Of a DNA stretch of 7,393 nt, positions 1-7,080 are shown piece by piece. A program made the position numbers and the translations under genes. Numbering within the stretch: position 1 is the stretch's first letter; every line of letters begins with the position of its first letter. The notes beneath the pieces were generated by a model. That model saw only the letters and a program-made list of their open reading frames with translations, made no database searches and was not told where the DNA came from. Source of the stretch: Flavobacteriaceae bacterium (GTDB taxonomy: Bacteria > Bacteroidota > Bacteroidia > Flavobacteriales > Flavobacteriaceae); the NCBI GenBank assembly GCA_030590765.1, contig JAUVCP010000098.1:1-7393 (forward strand). Direction: 5' to 3'.

Positions 1-255
1 ATTAAAGCTTCTTTGCTTACCGGAATTGTTCTTGCTTTTGCACATACTATTGGTGAGTTTGGAGTGGTTTTGATGATTGGCGGAAATATTTCCGGAAAGA
101 CAAAAGTTGCGTCTATTGCAATTTATGATGAGGTAGAATCTTTGAATTATGATGTAGCAAATACCTATTCATTGATATTATTTGCCTTGACATTCGTAAT
201 CTTATTATTTGTGTATTTAATCAATGGGGGTTACTTAAAAAGATTTGTAAAATGA
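1..255 (+). CDS. modB: Molybdate ABC transporter permease ModB, 3' part only
   Basis: This is the C-terminal 84 residues of the inner-membrane permease of the molybdate importer; the reading frame is open from base 1, so the 5' end lies outside the window. The stretch AFAHTIGEFGVVLMIGGN, followed by GKTKVASIAIYDEVE, is the characteristic end of ModB-type permeases. It is followed by one last hydrophobic helix at about fragment residues 56-77 and a short basic tail (KRFVK). In the family, ModB dimerises and forms the channel, ModC powers it and periplasmic ModA delivers molybdate. The stop codon overlaps the start of modC (ATGA), so the two are translationally coupled. ModA would be expected upstream. 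A TTG at base 13 is not a credible start, because the homologous region continues upstream. Tungstate or sulfate permeases are related alternatives but match the motif less well. Confidence 0.9.
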   Translation: MKASLLTGIVLAFAHTIGEFGVVLMIGGNISGKTKVASIAIYDEVESLNYDVANTYSLILFALTFVILLFVYLINGGYLKRFVK

Positions 256-1127
256 TAAATGTTTCTTTATTTAAAAAATTACAATCTTCATCAGGTGAAA
301 TGTTACTAGATGTAAATTTCATTATTGAAAAACAAAAACTTGTAACCCTTTACGGGCAATCAGGAGCAGGTAAGACCAGTATTTTAAAAATGATTGCCGG
401 AATTTTTTTACCAGATGACGGATTTATAAAAGTGGGTGATGAAGAATGGTATAATAAGCCAAAAGGAATTGATCTGAAACCTCAAAAAAGAAATTTAGGT
501 TTTCTTTTTCAGGAGTATTCTTTGTTTCCAAATATGACTGTAGGTGAAAACCTGAAATTTGCTCTTAAAAAAGGTCAGAATAAGGATATTGTAAAAGATC
601 TTATTGAGATTGTAGATCTTGGAGATTTGCAATTTCGTAAACCGGATACCTTATCTGGCGGACAAAAACAGCGTGTAGCCTTGGCAAGAGCCTTGGTGCA
701 AAAGCCAAAGATTTTATTACTGGATGAACCTCTTTCTGCTCTGGATCAGGAAATGAGAGCCAAACTACAGCAATATATCATTCAGGTGCACCAGGAGTTT
801 AAACTAACTACTATTTTAATTAGTCATGATGTTTCGGAAATTATTAAAATGTCTGATTATTTGATTGAAATTGATGAAGGAAAATTAATAAGTAAGGAAA
901 AACCAACTGATTTTTTCACAAAGAATAATATCAATGCAAAGTTTCAGTTTACAGGTGAAGTAATTCATATGATCAAACAGGATTTTATATTTATTATTAC
1001 CGTATTGATTGGTAAAGAACTGGTAAAAGTAATTGCCGATGACGATGAAGCTAAAAGTATAAAAATTGGCGACAAGGTGCTAATTGCTTCCAAAGCTTTT
1101 AACCCGGTGATCCAAAAAATTGGTTGA
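252..1127 (+). CDS. modC: Molybdate ABC transporter ATP-binding protein ModC
   Basis: A 291-residue ABC ATPase that would couple ATP hydrolysis to molybdate import through ModB at the cytoplasmic face of the membrane. All nucleotide-binding motifs are visible: Walker A GQSGAGKT (35-42), Q-loop at Q87 in FLFQEYSLFP, signature LSGGQ (134-138), Walker B ILLLDEP (154-160) with catalytic E159, D-loop SALD (162-165) and switch histidine H192 in ISHD. From about residue 230 the chain continues into a roughly 60-residue segment (GEVIHMI...IGDKVLIASKAFNP) that looks like a single TOBE/Mop-type domain. Such domains bind oxyanion or regulate transport in ModC. The protein is clearly shorter than the roughly 350-residue E. 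coli ModC, so the C-terminal part is reduced. The ATG overlaps the modB stop by 4 bases, which fixes the start and shows an operon. Family is certain; molybdate specificity comes mainly from the permease. Confidence 0.9.
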   Translation: MINVSLFKKLQSSSGEMLLDVNFIIEKQKLVTLYGQSGAGKTSILKMIAGIFLPDDGFIKVGDEEWYNKPKGIDLKPQKRNLGFLFQEYSLFPNMTVGENLKFALKKGQNKDIVKDLIEIVDLGDLQFRKPDTLSGGQKQRVALARALVQKPKILLLDEPLSALDQEMRAKLQQYIIQVHQEFKLTTILISHDVSEIIKMSDYLIEIDEGKLISKEKPTDFFTKNNINAKFQFTGEVIHMIKQDFIFIITVLIGKELVKVIADDDEAKSIKIGDKVLIASKAFNPVIQKIG

Positions 1128-1160
1128 TTACCAGTTGAATACTGTTTGGTGTAATTTTTT
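1127..1160 (+). terminator. Possible weak terminator after modC
   Basis: Directly after the modC stop an imperfect hairpin can be drawn: ATTACCAG (1127-1134) against TTTGGTGTAAT (1145-1155), with a two-base bulge and a G-T pair. It is followed by six T (1155-1160). The stem is short and AT-rich, so this is a plausible but weak intrinsic terminator for the mod operon. Confidence 0.3.
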
Positions 1161-1240
1161 GTTTGAATTTTTATTTCTTTTTTGATATGCTCTTATCAGC
1201 TTATAAAGTTAAAAGTGTTTTTTATATCTACAAAAATTAC

Positions 1241-1248
1241 TAACTTGT
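1241..1248 (+). promoter_or_regulatory. Possible -7 promoter element for the CarboxypepD_reg-like gene
   Basis: TAACTTGT, 29 bases before the ATG at 1278, resembles the Bacteroidota -7 motif TAnnTTTG but misses one T. I see no clear TTG -33 element at the expected 17-23 base distance. A separate promoter is expected because 150 bases separate modC from this gene. An AAGGGA at 1265-1270 is a weak ribosome binding site candidate. Confidence 0.25.
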
Positions 1249-1277
1249 GATATACTTATAACATAAGGGAAATTATT

Positions 1278-2567
1278 ATGAGAATTCATTTAGATTTAAA
1301 AAGCAAGAAAGGCCTTCATTTAGTATTGTTTTTTGTAATTATTTTTGGGTATTTACAAACAATAAATATTTCGGTTGCACAACAAATTGATCAGGAATAT
1401 TCTGAATTTACAGGATTGGTAGTTGATAGCAAAACTAAAAAACCACTGGAATTTGCAAGTGTTATTGTGAACAGTTCAAATATTTCAACTATTTCTAATT
1501 TGGATGGTGTGTTTTTATTAAAAGTACCTGCAACTGATTTAGATAAAAGTGTAACGATTTCATATCTGGGATATAATAATCACACTATTAAGTTAAAGGA
1601 TTTCTCTTCAGTTAAAATGGAAATTAAAATGGAAGAATCATTTGTAAGTCTTCCAAATGTTAGTTTGGTTTCTGGAGATCCAAAGGAAATTTTAAAAAAG
1701 GTATTGAAAAATCGTGATATAAATTATCCAAACAAATCTTTGATCATGAACGGGTTTTATAGAGAATCCATTAAAAAAAGACGAAAATATGCATCTTTAT
1801 CTGAGTCGGTAATAGAAATTTACAAACAGCCACATCATACAGTGTCAAAAGATCAGGTAAAATTATTTAAATCCAGAAAAAGTACAGATTACCGGAAGTT
1901 AGATACTTTGGTAATAAAACTACAGGGAGGGCCTTATAATAATATCAATATGGATATGATTAAGAATAAGGACCTGTTCTTTAGTGAAGATCTTTTTGAT
2001 CTCTATGATTTTACTTTTGATAAAACAATAAGTATCAATAACAAACCTGTTTACGTTATTAGTTTTATCCAAAAAAGCAGTATTGTTGAGCCACTTTTTA
2101 AAGGTAAATTATATATTGATGTAAATTCATATGCATTAACTAAAGCTATTTTTAGTCTTAATCTTGAAAACTTGAAAAAAGCCAGTAAGTATTTTGTAAA
2201 AAAGAAACCTGCAAAAGCGGAAGTGATTCCAATACATACAAAATATATTGTTGATTATAGAAATAATAATGGCAAGTGGTATTACAATTATGGCAGAATA
2301 GAACTTAGTTTTAAGATCAAGTGGGATAAAAAAGTGTTCAATTCTATTTATCATTTAACCATTGAAATGGCTATTACAGATTGGAAAATAAATACAGATC
2401 GTAAATCCTTAAAAAACAAAGAAAGACTAAGACGTAACGTGATTATTAATGACAGTGCTTCTGGTTTTTCAGACCCTAAGTTTTGGGGAGATTATAATGT
2501 AATTGAACCGGATAAAAGTATTGAGAATGCCATTCGAAAAATAAAAAAACAGTTAGATAAAAATTAA
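1278..2567 (+). CDS. Secreted CarboxypepD_reg-like domain protein, function unknown
   Basis: A 429-residue protein with a basic N-terminus and hydrophobic stretch at about 13-34, ending SVAQQ, which fits a Sec signal peptide. Residues about 44-125 (FTGLVVDSKTKKPLEFASVIV ... NLDGVFLLKVP ... ISYLGYNNHTIKL) are the seven-strand carboxypeptidase-regulatory-like fold, common at the N-terminus of Bacteroidota outer-membrane and secreted proteins. The remaining ~300 residues contain the block ILKKVLKNRDINYPNK...MNGFYRES...SESVIEIYK. That block recurs in Bacteroidota proteins of this architecture and has no assigned activity. There is no TonB plug and the chain is too short for a TonB-dependent receptor barrel, so it is probably a periplasmic or surface protein. 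No catalytic motif is visible. The ATG is the first in frame after the signal-peptide region opens. It seems to be transcribed alone, between possible terminators. Function is not inferred. Confidence 0.85.
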   Translation: MRIHLDLKSKKGLHLVLFFVIIFGYLQTINISVAQQIDQEYSEFTGLVVDSKTKKPLEFASVIVNSSNISTISNLDGVFLLKVPATDLDKSVTISYLGYNNHTIKLKDFSSVKMEIKMEESFVSLPNVSLVSGDPKEILKKVLKNRDINYPNKSLIMNGFYRESIKKRRKYASLSESVIEIYKQPHHTVSKDQVKLFKSRKSTDYRKLDTLVIKLQGGPYNNINMDMIKNKDLFFSEDLFDLYDFTFDKTISINNKPVYVISFIQKSSIVEPLFKGKLYIDVNSYALTKAIFSLNLENLKKASKYFVKKKPAKAEVIPIHTKYIVDYRNNNGKWYYNYGRIELSFKIKWDKKVFNSIYHLTIEMAITDWKINTDRKSLKNKERLRRNVIINDSASGFSDPKFWGDYNVIEPDKSIENAIRKIKKQLDKN

Positions 2568-2579
2568 TATTTTTTTATC
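2556..2579 (+). terminator. AT-only inverted repeat at gene end, possible terminator
   Basis: GATAAAAA (2556-2563) and TTTTTATC (2572-2579) form a perfect 8-bp inverted repeat with an 8-base loop, straddling the stop codon of the CarboxypepD_reg-like gene. The right arm includes a run of T. The stem has a single G-C pair, so it is weak as a terminator and could be chance in AT-rich DNA. Confidence 0.25.
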
Positions 2580-2598
2580 GTATTTGAGATATTTAAAG

Positions 2599-2620
2599 TT
2601 TTAATAAAGTTTTAATAAAG
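2599..2620 (+). repeat. Two tandem 11-bp repeats TTTTAATAAAG
   Basis: The unit TTTTAATAAAG occurs twice back to back (2599-2609 and 2610-2620) and is flanked on both sides by TTAAAG (2593-2598 and 2621-2626). The 11-bp period is close to one helical turn, and the pair sits immediately upstream of a candidate promoter. It could be a protein-binding site or AT-rich upstream element; it may also be a simple duplication. Confidence 0.7.
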
Positions 2621-2628
2621 TTAAAGGG

Positions 2629-2644
2629 TATAATTTGTAATTTG
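2629..2644 (+). promoter_or_regulatory. Possible promoter for the secreted protein / PBP pair
   Basis: The stretch TATAATTTGTAATTTG, followed by CCCCGC, contains two near-matches to the Bacteroidota -7 motif TAnnTTTG, each with a one-base spacing difference. The TTTGC-C-rich context resembles flavobacterial promoter starts. The distance to the ATG at 2676 is about 30 bases. No convincing TTG -33 box is seen; the tandem repeat lies where it would be. Confidence 0.35.
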
Positions 2645-2675
2645 CCCCGCTTTAAGGATTATTTTATTGAAATTT

Positions 2676-3377
2676 ATGTTGTCAAAAAATTGTTATACTT
2701 CACTATTTAAAAAGGTTATATTTTTTATAGTCTTTTTTATTTCTAGTCATTTGTTTGCACAAATAGATAATAATAAGGTGATTGAAACTGATGCTTTTTC
2801 TTATCAACCTAAAGAAAAAAGTAATGATAAACAGCTTACATTTTCTGAATTGAATTCTTTTGAAAATAAAGGAGAGACAATAACTTTGTTCGGTACTTTT
2901 AAGGATATTTCTGAGAATTTTCCAAAATATGGTGTTGTTCCTAAGAAATTACAACGCAGAATGAATGACAATTCTACCCATGACAAAGATGTGATGGTTA
3001 AAAAATTCTGGAACGGAAAAGATGTTAGTAATGTAAAAATTCAAACCAAACTTGAATTAGGTAGGTTAGAGACCTCAACAAACAAAATAAGAATTGAATG
3101 CAGAGATCATAGCTATGTTGATGGTGATAGGGTGAGATTGTCAGTTAATGAAACCGTAGTCAGGTCAAATATTATTTTACAGGCTGGGTTTTATATGATT
3201 GACATTGATTTGAAAGAAGGTTTTAACAGAATTGATATTGAAGCATTAAATCAGGGAACTTCAGGGCCAAATACAGCTGAATTTAGGGTTTTTGACGGAA
3301 ATGGCAATTTGCTTACTTCGAACGAATGGAATATTTTAACCGGTTATGTAGCGACACTTATCGTTACTAAAATTTGA
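2676..3377 (+). CDS. Secreted protein of unknown function, Flavobacteriales-type
   Basis: A 233-residue protein with a signal peptide: basic N-terminus, hydrophobic KVIFFIVFFISSHLFA and likely cleavage before Q at about residue 29. The middle is polar. The C-terminal half (about 120-233) looks like a compact all-beta domain with the blocks IRIECRDHSYVDGDRVRLSVN, DIDLKEGFNRIDIEALNQG and GPNTAEFRVFDGNGNL...EWN. I recognise this pattern from uncharacterised secreted proteins of flavobacteria, with no known activity. No catalytic motif or lipobox is evident. A TTG at 2667 is an alternative start, giving 236 residues; AAGGA at 2654-2658 is better spaced for it, but I prefer the ATG because Shine-Dalgarno use is weak in this group. 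The PBP gene starts 41 bases downstream with no visible terminator, so the two may be co-transcribed. Confidence 0.8.
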   Translation: MLSKNCYTSLFKKVIFFIVFFISSHLFAQIDNNKVIETDAFSYQPKEKSNDKQLTFSELNSFENKGETITLFGTFKDISENFPKYGVVPKKLQRRMNDNSTHDKDVMVKKFWNGKDVSNVKIQTKLELGRLETSTNKIRIECRDHSYVDGDRVRLSVNETVVRSNIILQAGFYMIDIDLKEGFNRIDIEALNQGTSGPNTAEFRVFDGNGNLLTSNEWNILTGYVATLIVTKI

Positions 3378-3418
3378 GCTACCTTTAGCAAGATTTATCA
3401 TATAAATAAATTATTATA

Positions 3419-5674
3419 GTGAAGAAAATCATTCTTTTTCTGGTTAAATTTGGGGCGTTTGCTATTTTTATAATAGGGCTTTTCTTTGCAGCAGTTTACT
3501 ACAATATTTTTGGGCACCTTTATACAAAATCAGAGCTAAAGGATTTTAGAAATGAAACGGCATCTATTGTAACTTCAGATGATGGCATTTTAATTGGGAA
3601 GTTTTTTGATGAGAACAGAACAAATGTTGAATTCAAAGATCTACCTAAATACCTGGTAGATGCTTTAATAGCAACGGAAGATGTTCGTTATTATGAGCAT
3701 GGAGGTGTTGATTCCCGCAGTATGTTTCGTGTTTTATTTAAATCCATTTTATTGGGACAAAAAAGTTCAGGTGGTGGAAGTACTTTAACCCAGCAACTGG
3801 CTAAGAATATGTATGGGCGAAAAAGTTATGGACCTTTGACCATGCCAATCAATAAAATGAAGGAAGTGATTCTTGCAAATCGTTTAGAAGAGATCTATTC
3901 TAAAGATGAAATTCTTACCCTTTATTTAAATACAGTTCCTTTTGGAGAAAATGTTTTAGGAATCCAGTCGGCTTCAAGGAGATTTTTCAATAAAGATGTG
4001 AGAATTTTAAAAGCAGAAGAAGCAGCAGTTTTGATAGGACTGCTAAAAGCTAATACATATTATAATCCAAGGTTATATCCTGAACATGCCATGTCAAGAC
4101 GAAACGTGGTGCTGGAGCAAATGGAGAAGTATGAATACTTGACCAAACGAACAGTAGATTCTCTTCAATCTCTTCCTTTAGATCTGGATTATGCTAATTT
4201 GGAATCTGAAGGACCTGCCAATTATTTTTTAGTGCAGGTAAAAAAAGAAGTAAAAGAATTGTTAAAAAGTATAAACAGAGAATTGGATACGGTTTATGAT
4301 ATTCGGAAAAGTGGATTGATCATTGAAACAACTTTAAATATTGATTTGCAAAATTATACATTGATGGCATTTCAGTCCCATTTGGGAAAAATGCAATTAA
4401 GAATGGATCAACAATACAAAAGGGGTATTAGTAAATCAGAATTGGAGAAAATAGCAAATGCACAATTAAAAAAGTTAAAAATCAAAAAAAATACAGATAT
4501 AAGAAAGAAAAGAGAAATGTTCTCTTGGAAAGGTTTTTATACGGATTCAATTTCTTATAAAGATAGTATAAAGAAAGATCTTACTTTGTTACATGCCGGA
4601 TTGATAGCAGTTGATCCCAACACAGGAGCAATAAAGATTTGGGTAGGAGGCATTAATCATCGAAAATACCCTTATGATCAGATATTTGCACAAAGACAAA
4701 CCGCATCGGCTTTCAAGCCAGTATTATATGCCACAGCTTTTGAAGAGGGAGCAATGCCATGTCAGTATTTAGATAATGATGAGTTAATTTTAACAGACTA
4801 TGATAATTGGAACCCTCAAAACTACAATCATTCGGTAGGTGGTAAATATTCCATTGCTGGAGCTTTAGCAAAATCGATGAATATTCCAACGGTAAATTTA
4901 TTTTTACAACTTCCATTCAAAAGTTTACAAACAATGTGGAGCAATTTAGGCTTTTCACAAACTTTGGAGTATAATCCTTCAACAGCATTAGGTGCAGCAA
5001 CCGCAAGTTTATACGAAATGGCTTTTGCGTATGCAAGTTTTGCCAACAGCGGAACTAAGGTGGAACCACAAATTATATCATCAATTAAAAATTCAAAAGG
5101 AGAAGTACTTTACCAAAATGAGTTTCTACATGAAAAAGAACAGTTATTGAGTGAGAATAGTACCATACTTTTAAATGCTGTTTTGCAAAAAGCAATTAAT
5201 GAGGGTACCGGAAGATCCATAAAAAATGTTTATGGAGTTCAATTACCATTAGCTGGAAAAACAGGAACTTCACAAAATTATGCCGATGCCTGGTTTTTAG
5301 CTTATAATCCAAATTTGGTTATGGCTACCAGAGTTGGAGCATCCATGCCGAGCATTCACTTTAATAATGGAGCAAATGGATCAGGTAGTACTTTGGCCTT
5401 GCCTTTGATTGCTAAAACACTTCAGAAAGTACAAAAGAATAGAAAAATTAAAAATAAGTATTTTAGAGCTTTCGCTGAATTGCCTATAGCATATGAGCAT
5501 GTACTTGATTGTGATGATTTTATAGAGACAACAGATATTGAGAATTTCTTTGGCGAAATTTTCAAAAATAAAAACACTACCTTTAAGAAAGCCTCCAAAA
5601 AAGCAGCCAGAAAGGCAAAGAGAAAAAACAAAAAGCCTTTCTTTAAAAGGATTTTTGGTAAAAAGGAGGAATAA
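3419..5674 (+). CDS. Class A penicillin-binding protein (PBP1A-like transglycosylase/transpeptidase)
   Basis: A 751-residue bifunctional peptidoglycan synthase: it polymerises lipid II glycan strands and cross-links the peptides on the periplasmic side. A short cytoplasmic start is followed by one membrane anchor (about 4-28). The GT51 domain (about 50-240) shows motif I EDVRYYEHGG with catalytic E87, motif II GGGSTLTQQLAKN (118-130), the KEVILANRLEEIYSKDEIL block with YLNTVPFG (148-176), and NPRLYPEHAMSRRNVVLEQM (216-235). The transpeptidase domain has SAFK with nucleophile S430, SMN (486-488) and KTGT (614-617). All catalytic motifs are intact. Motif I has Y where F is usual, and A precedes S430 where G is usual. 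A strongly basic C-terminal tail (about 714-749) follows the folded part. The start is GTG; no in-frame ATG precedes the membrane anchor, so GTG is required. The sequence is of the Bacteroidota PBP1A type, and length is normal for the family. Confidence 0.95.
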   Translation: MKKIILFLVKFGAFAIFIIGLFFAAVYYNIFGHLYTKSELKDFRNETASIVTSDDGILIGKFFDENRTNVEFKDLPKYLVDALIATEDVRYYEHGGVDSRSMFRVLFKSILLGQKSSGGGSTLTQQLAKNMYGRKSYGPLTMPINKMKEVILANRLEEIYSKDEILTLYLNTVPFGENVLGIQSASRRFFNKDVRILKAEEAAVLIGLLKANTYYNPRLYPEHAMSRRNVVLEQMEKYEYLTKRTVDSLQSLPLDLDYANLESEGPANYFLVQVKKEVKELLKSINRELDTVYDIRKSGLIIETTLNIDLQNYTLMAFQSHLGKMQLRMDQQYKRGISKSELEKIANAQLKKLKIKKNTDIRKKREMFSWKGFYTDSISYKDSIKKDLTLLHAGLIAVDPNTGAIKIWVGGINHRKYPYDQIFAQRQTASAFKPVLYATAFEEGAMPCQYLDNDELILTDYDNWNPQNYNHSVGGKYSIAGALAKSMNIPTVNLFLQLPFKSLQTMWSNLGFSQTLEYNPSTALGAATASLYEMAFAYASFANSGTKVEPQIISSIKNSKGEVLYQNEFLHEKEQLLSENSTILLNAVLQKAINEGTGRSIKNVYGVQLPLAGKTGTSQNYADAWFLAYNPNLVMATRVGASMPSIHFNNGANGSGSTLALPLIAKTLQKVQKNRKIKNKYFRAFAELPIAYEHVLDCDDFIETTDIENFFGEIFKNKNTTFKKASKKAARKAKRKNKKPFFKRIFGKKEE

Positions 5675-5676
5675 AT

Positions 5677-5790
5677 GTGAATGGTTCTGTTTAAATTGAA
5701 GGTGTTGCTGCAAATCCCGACAGATCTTTCAACTTAAGTGCAGAAGAAATGACCGGATTCACAGCAATGTTATATAAATTATCCTATTGA
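5677..5790 (+). pseudogene. Possible decayed 3' end of a lost gene (cytochrome c-like?)
   Basis: Between the PBP stop and the convergent gene, the frame of base 5677 reads VNGSV, a TAA stop (5692-5694), IEGVAANPDRSFNLS, AEEMTGFTAMLYKLSY and a TGA stop at 5788-5790. The composition is protein-like and ends in a pattern (hydrophobic-L-S-x-E-E ... F-x-A-x-L-x-x-L-S) similar to the last helix of c-type cytochromes and di-haem peroxidases (LTxxEKxxLxAFLxTL). There is no usable start and one in-frame stop, so it cannot be a normal gene. It may be a fragment left by a deletion. The family assignment is a weak pattern match and the stretch could be chance. Confidence 0.35.
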
Positions 5791-6048
5791 TTAAGCCTCA
5801 TTTGACATGCTTGTAAGCATAGCCAAACCTCCAAAGAAGAAAATGAAAATCACGGAAATTATTAACACGATCAACATGAGCAGTAAGTTGCCTTTAGCCC
5901 AATTCTTTTTATGGATATTGGTTTCTTCACTAAACGCCCAAACCAACAACATGATAATTCCTACAAGAGGAATTCCTGTAATGAAAATTGTTAGAGCCCA
6001 TTCTTTATAATTTAATATTCGCAAGTTTTGTGTTGTAAGATTTTCCAT
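5791..6048 (-). CDS. Small membrane protein, two transmembrane helices, unknown function
   Basis: An 85-residue protein with two hydrophobic helices at about 18-39 (ALTIFITGIPLVGIIMLLVWAF) and 54-79, joined by a short polar loop EETNIHKKNWAKG. The motif pattern YKEW...IPLVGIIMLLVWAF....N..KKNWAK is typical of small uncharacterised inner-membrane proteins that are common in Bacteroidota. The ATG is the only early ATG; a TTG eight codons in (6024) is an alternative. Its start lies 44 bases inside the end of the upstream EEP-family gene on the same strand, in a different frame, which implies co-transcription and perhaps coupled translation. Its stop codon lies directly against the end of the + strand fragment at 5790. 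No function can be assigned. Confidence 0.75.
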   Translation of the reverse strand: MENLTTQNLRILNYKEWALTIFITGIPLVGIIMLLVWAFSEETNIHKKNWAKGNLLLMLIVLIISVIFIFFFGGLAMLTSMSNEA

Positions 6049-7030
6049 TTTTTTGTTTAAATTTGAATTTCATTAATAAAGGTAAATGGTCAGATGCCTG
6101 TTTGAAATCATTGAGCACTTCACCATCTATAAAAGTAATATAATTTTTGTTGTAAAAGATATAGTCTAGCCTTTCGGTAGGGTTTTCTGAAATATAAGTT
6201 TTTGGATAATTATTTTTGTCAAAGACTGCATTTCCAAGTTCGGGTACATTTAGCAATAGGTCTATTGTTGCATTTTTAAATTTAATATCACTATTAAAAT
6301 CTCCTAATAAAATTGTGGGATACACATTTTTATACCTGTTGAAGATTTCAATTACTTTTTTTGTTTGTTTCAATCTTGTATCCTGATTATATGATTCTAT
6401 GTGCACATTGATCAATACTAAAGTTTTATCCTTAATATTGATTTTTACTACTTGTGCTAACCTGTCAATATAAAATGCATCATAATAAAAAGGATTTGAT
6501 TTATCACGTTCCAGTTCAAACCTATCTTGATTTGCGATCTTATATTTGCTCAGAATGGATTGGCCAGAAAGAATCCTTCCAAAATGGGAAGAGATTGGGA
6601 ATTCAGGATATGGTAAGTATTTTTTATCCCAGTTGATTGCCTGCCCTATATAATCATATCCTAATTTTGCAATCTCATTTTGCTGATTGACATTAAAAGA
6701 TCTTTTAGAGGCATAATCAATTTCCTGAAAGGCTAAAATATCAGCATCAATTATTTTGAATTGATCTAAAACCAGTTGTAAATTTTTGTCAAAAAACGAT
6801 TTTTGATTTTTGGTGGAAGTATTATTTGTAAGTCCGCTTAAATAACCAATATTATAGGTAACAATACTAAATACAGAATCGTTTTTAGTTTTTTGTGAAT
6901 TATTATTGTGGTAAATCTTGGAGTATTCTTTAATACTATAATTTGGTGAAGATGCCCATAAATAGAATCCAAAAGTGATAAATATCAAAAACAGAACGAC
7001 CATAGCTAGCCATCGAAATAAATTATTCAT
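6005..7030 (-). CDS. Membrane-anchored endonuclease/exonuclease/phosphatase family protein
   Basis: A 341-residue member of the EEP superfamily (metal-dependent phosphodiesterases such as DNase I, exonuclease III and sphingomyelinases). The N-terminus has one hydrophobic segment (about 8-26), so the catalytic domain should lie outside the cytoplasm, anchored or secreted. Conserved residues are visible in order: N60 in TYNIG, E103 in FQEID, H210 in NVHIES, D244 and N246 in GDFNSD, D289 in RLDYIF, and D314-H315 in SDHLPL. The metal and catalytic set is therefore complete and an active hydrolase is likely, but the substrate (nucleic acid, phospholipid or inositol phosphate) cannot be told from sequence. 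I chose the ATG at 7030; an in-frame GTG at 7054 would add eight residues. After SDHLPLLMKFKFK there is a 16-residue polar tail, which creates the overlap with the next gene. It is transcribed divergently from rpsU. Confidence 0.9.
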   Translation of the reverse strand: MNNLFRWLAMVVLFLIFITFGFYLWASSPNYSIKEYSKIYHNNNSQKTKNDSVFSIVTYNIGYLSGLTNNTSTKNQKSFFDKNLQLVLDQFKIIDADILAFQEIDYASKRSFNVNQQNEIAKLGYDYIGQAINWDKKYLPYPEFPISSHFGRILSGQSILSKYKIANQDRFELERDKSNPFYYDAFYIDRLAQVVKINIKDKTLVLINVHIESYNQDTRLKQTKKVIEIFNRYKNVYPTILLGDFNSDIKFKNATIDLLLNVPELGNAVFDKNNYPKTYISENPTERLDYIFYNKNYITFIDGEVLNDFKQASDHLPLLMKFKFKQKNGKSYNTKLANIKL

Positions 7031-7080
7031 TATTGAGGGGATTAACGAAAACACAAAAGTATTAAAAAAGAAGCAATAGT

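Noticed and set aside
1128..1277. The 150-base gap after modC as a possible molybdenum-cofactor riboswitch or small RNA
   Set aside because: It is AT-rich with no GC-rich stems or conserved riboswitch core, and it lies downstream of the mod genes rather than in front of them.
2136..2354. 72-codon minus-strand frame inside the CarboxypepD_reg-like gene
   Set aside because: It lies wholly antisense to a convincing secreted protein gene, shows no recognisable domain and has no promoter-like motif.
5381..5713. 110-codon open frame on the minus strand inside the PBP 3' end
   Set aside because: It is antisense to the lysine-rich tail and transpeptidase end of a gene with all motifs intact; the phenylalanine- and leucine-rich product is the expected shadow of AAA/AAG/GAA codons.
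5661..5737. AAAAGGAGGA followed by ATG TGA (5675) and ATG at 5681 opening an 18-codon frame
   Set aside because: The purine run is explained by the codons for the KKEE end of the PBP, the first ATG is followed at once by a stop, and the 18-residue product has no recognisable feature.
5807..6010. 67-codon plus-strand frame over the small membrane protein gene
   Set aside because: The minus-strand frame gives two clean membrane helices and a familiar family pattern; the plus-strand product looks like its antisense shadow.
7031..7054. GTG at 7054 as the EEP gene start
   Set aside because: The ATG at 7030 gives a normal membrane-anchor N-terminus and there is no ribosome binding site favouring the GTG; it cannot be fully excluded because the predicted transcript start lies upstream of both.
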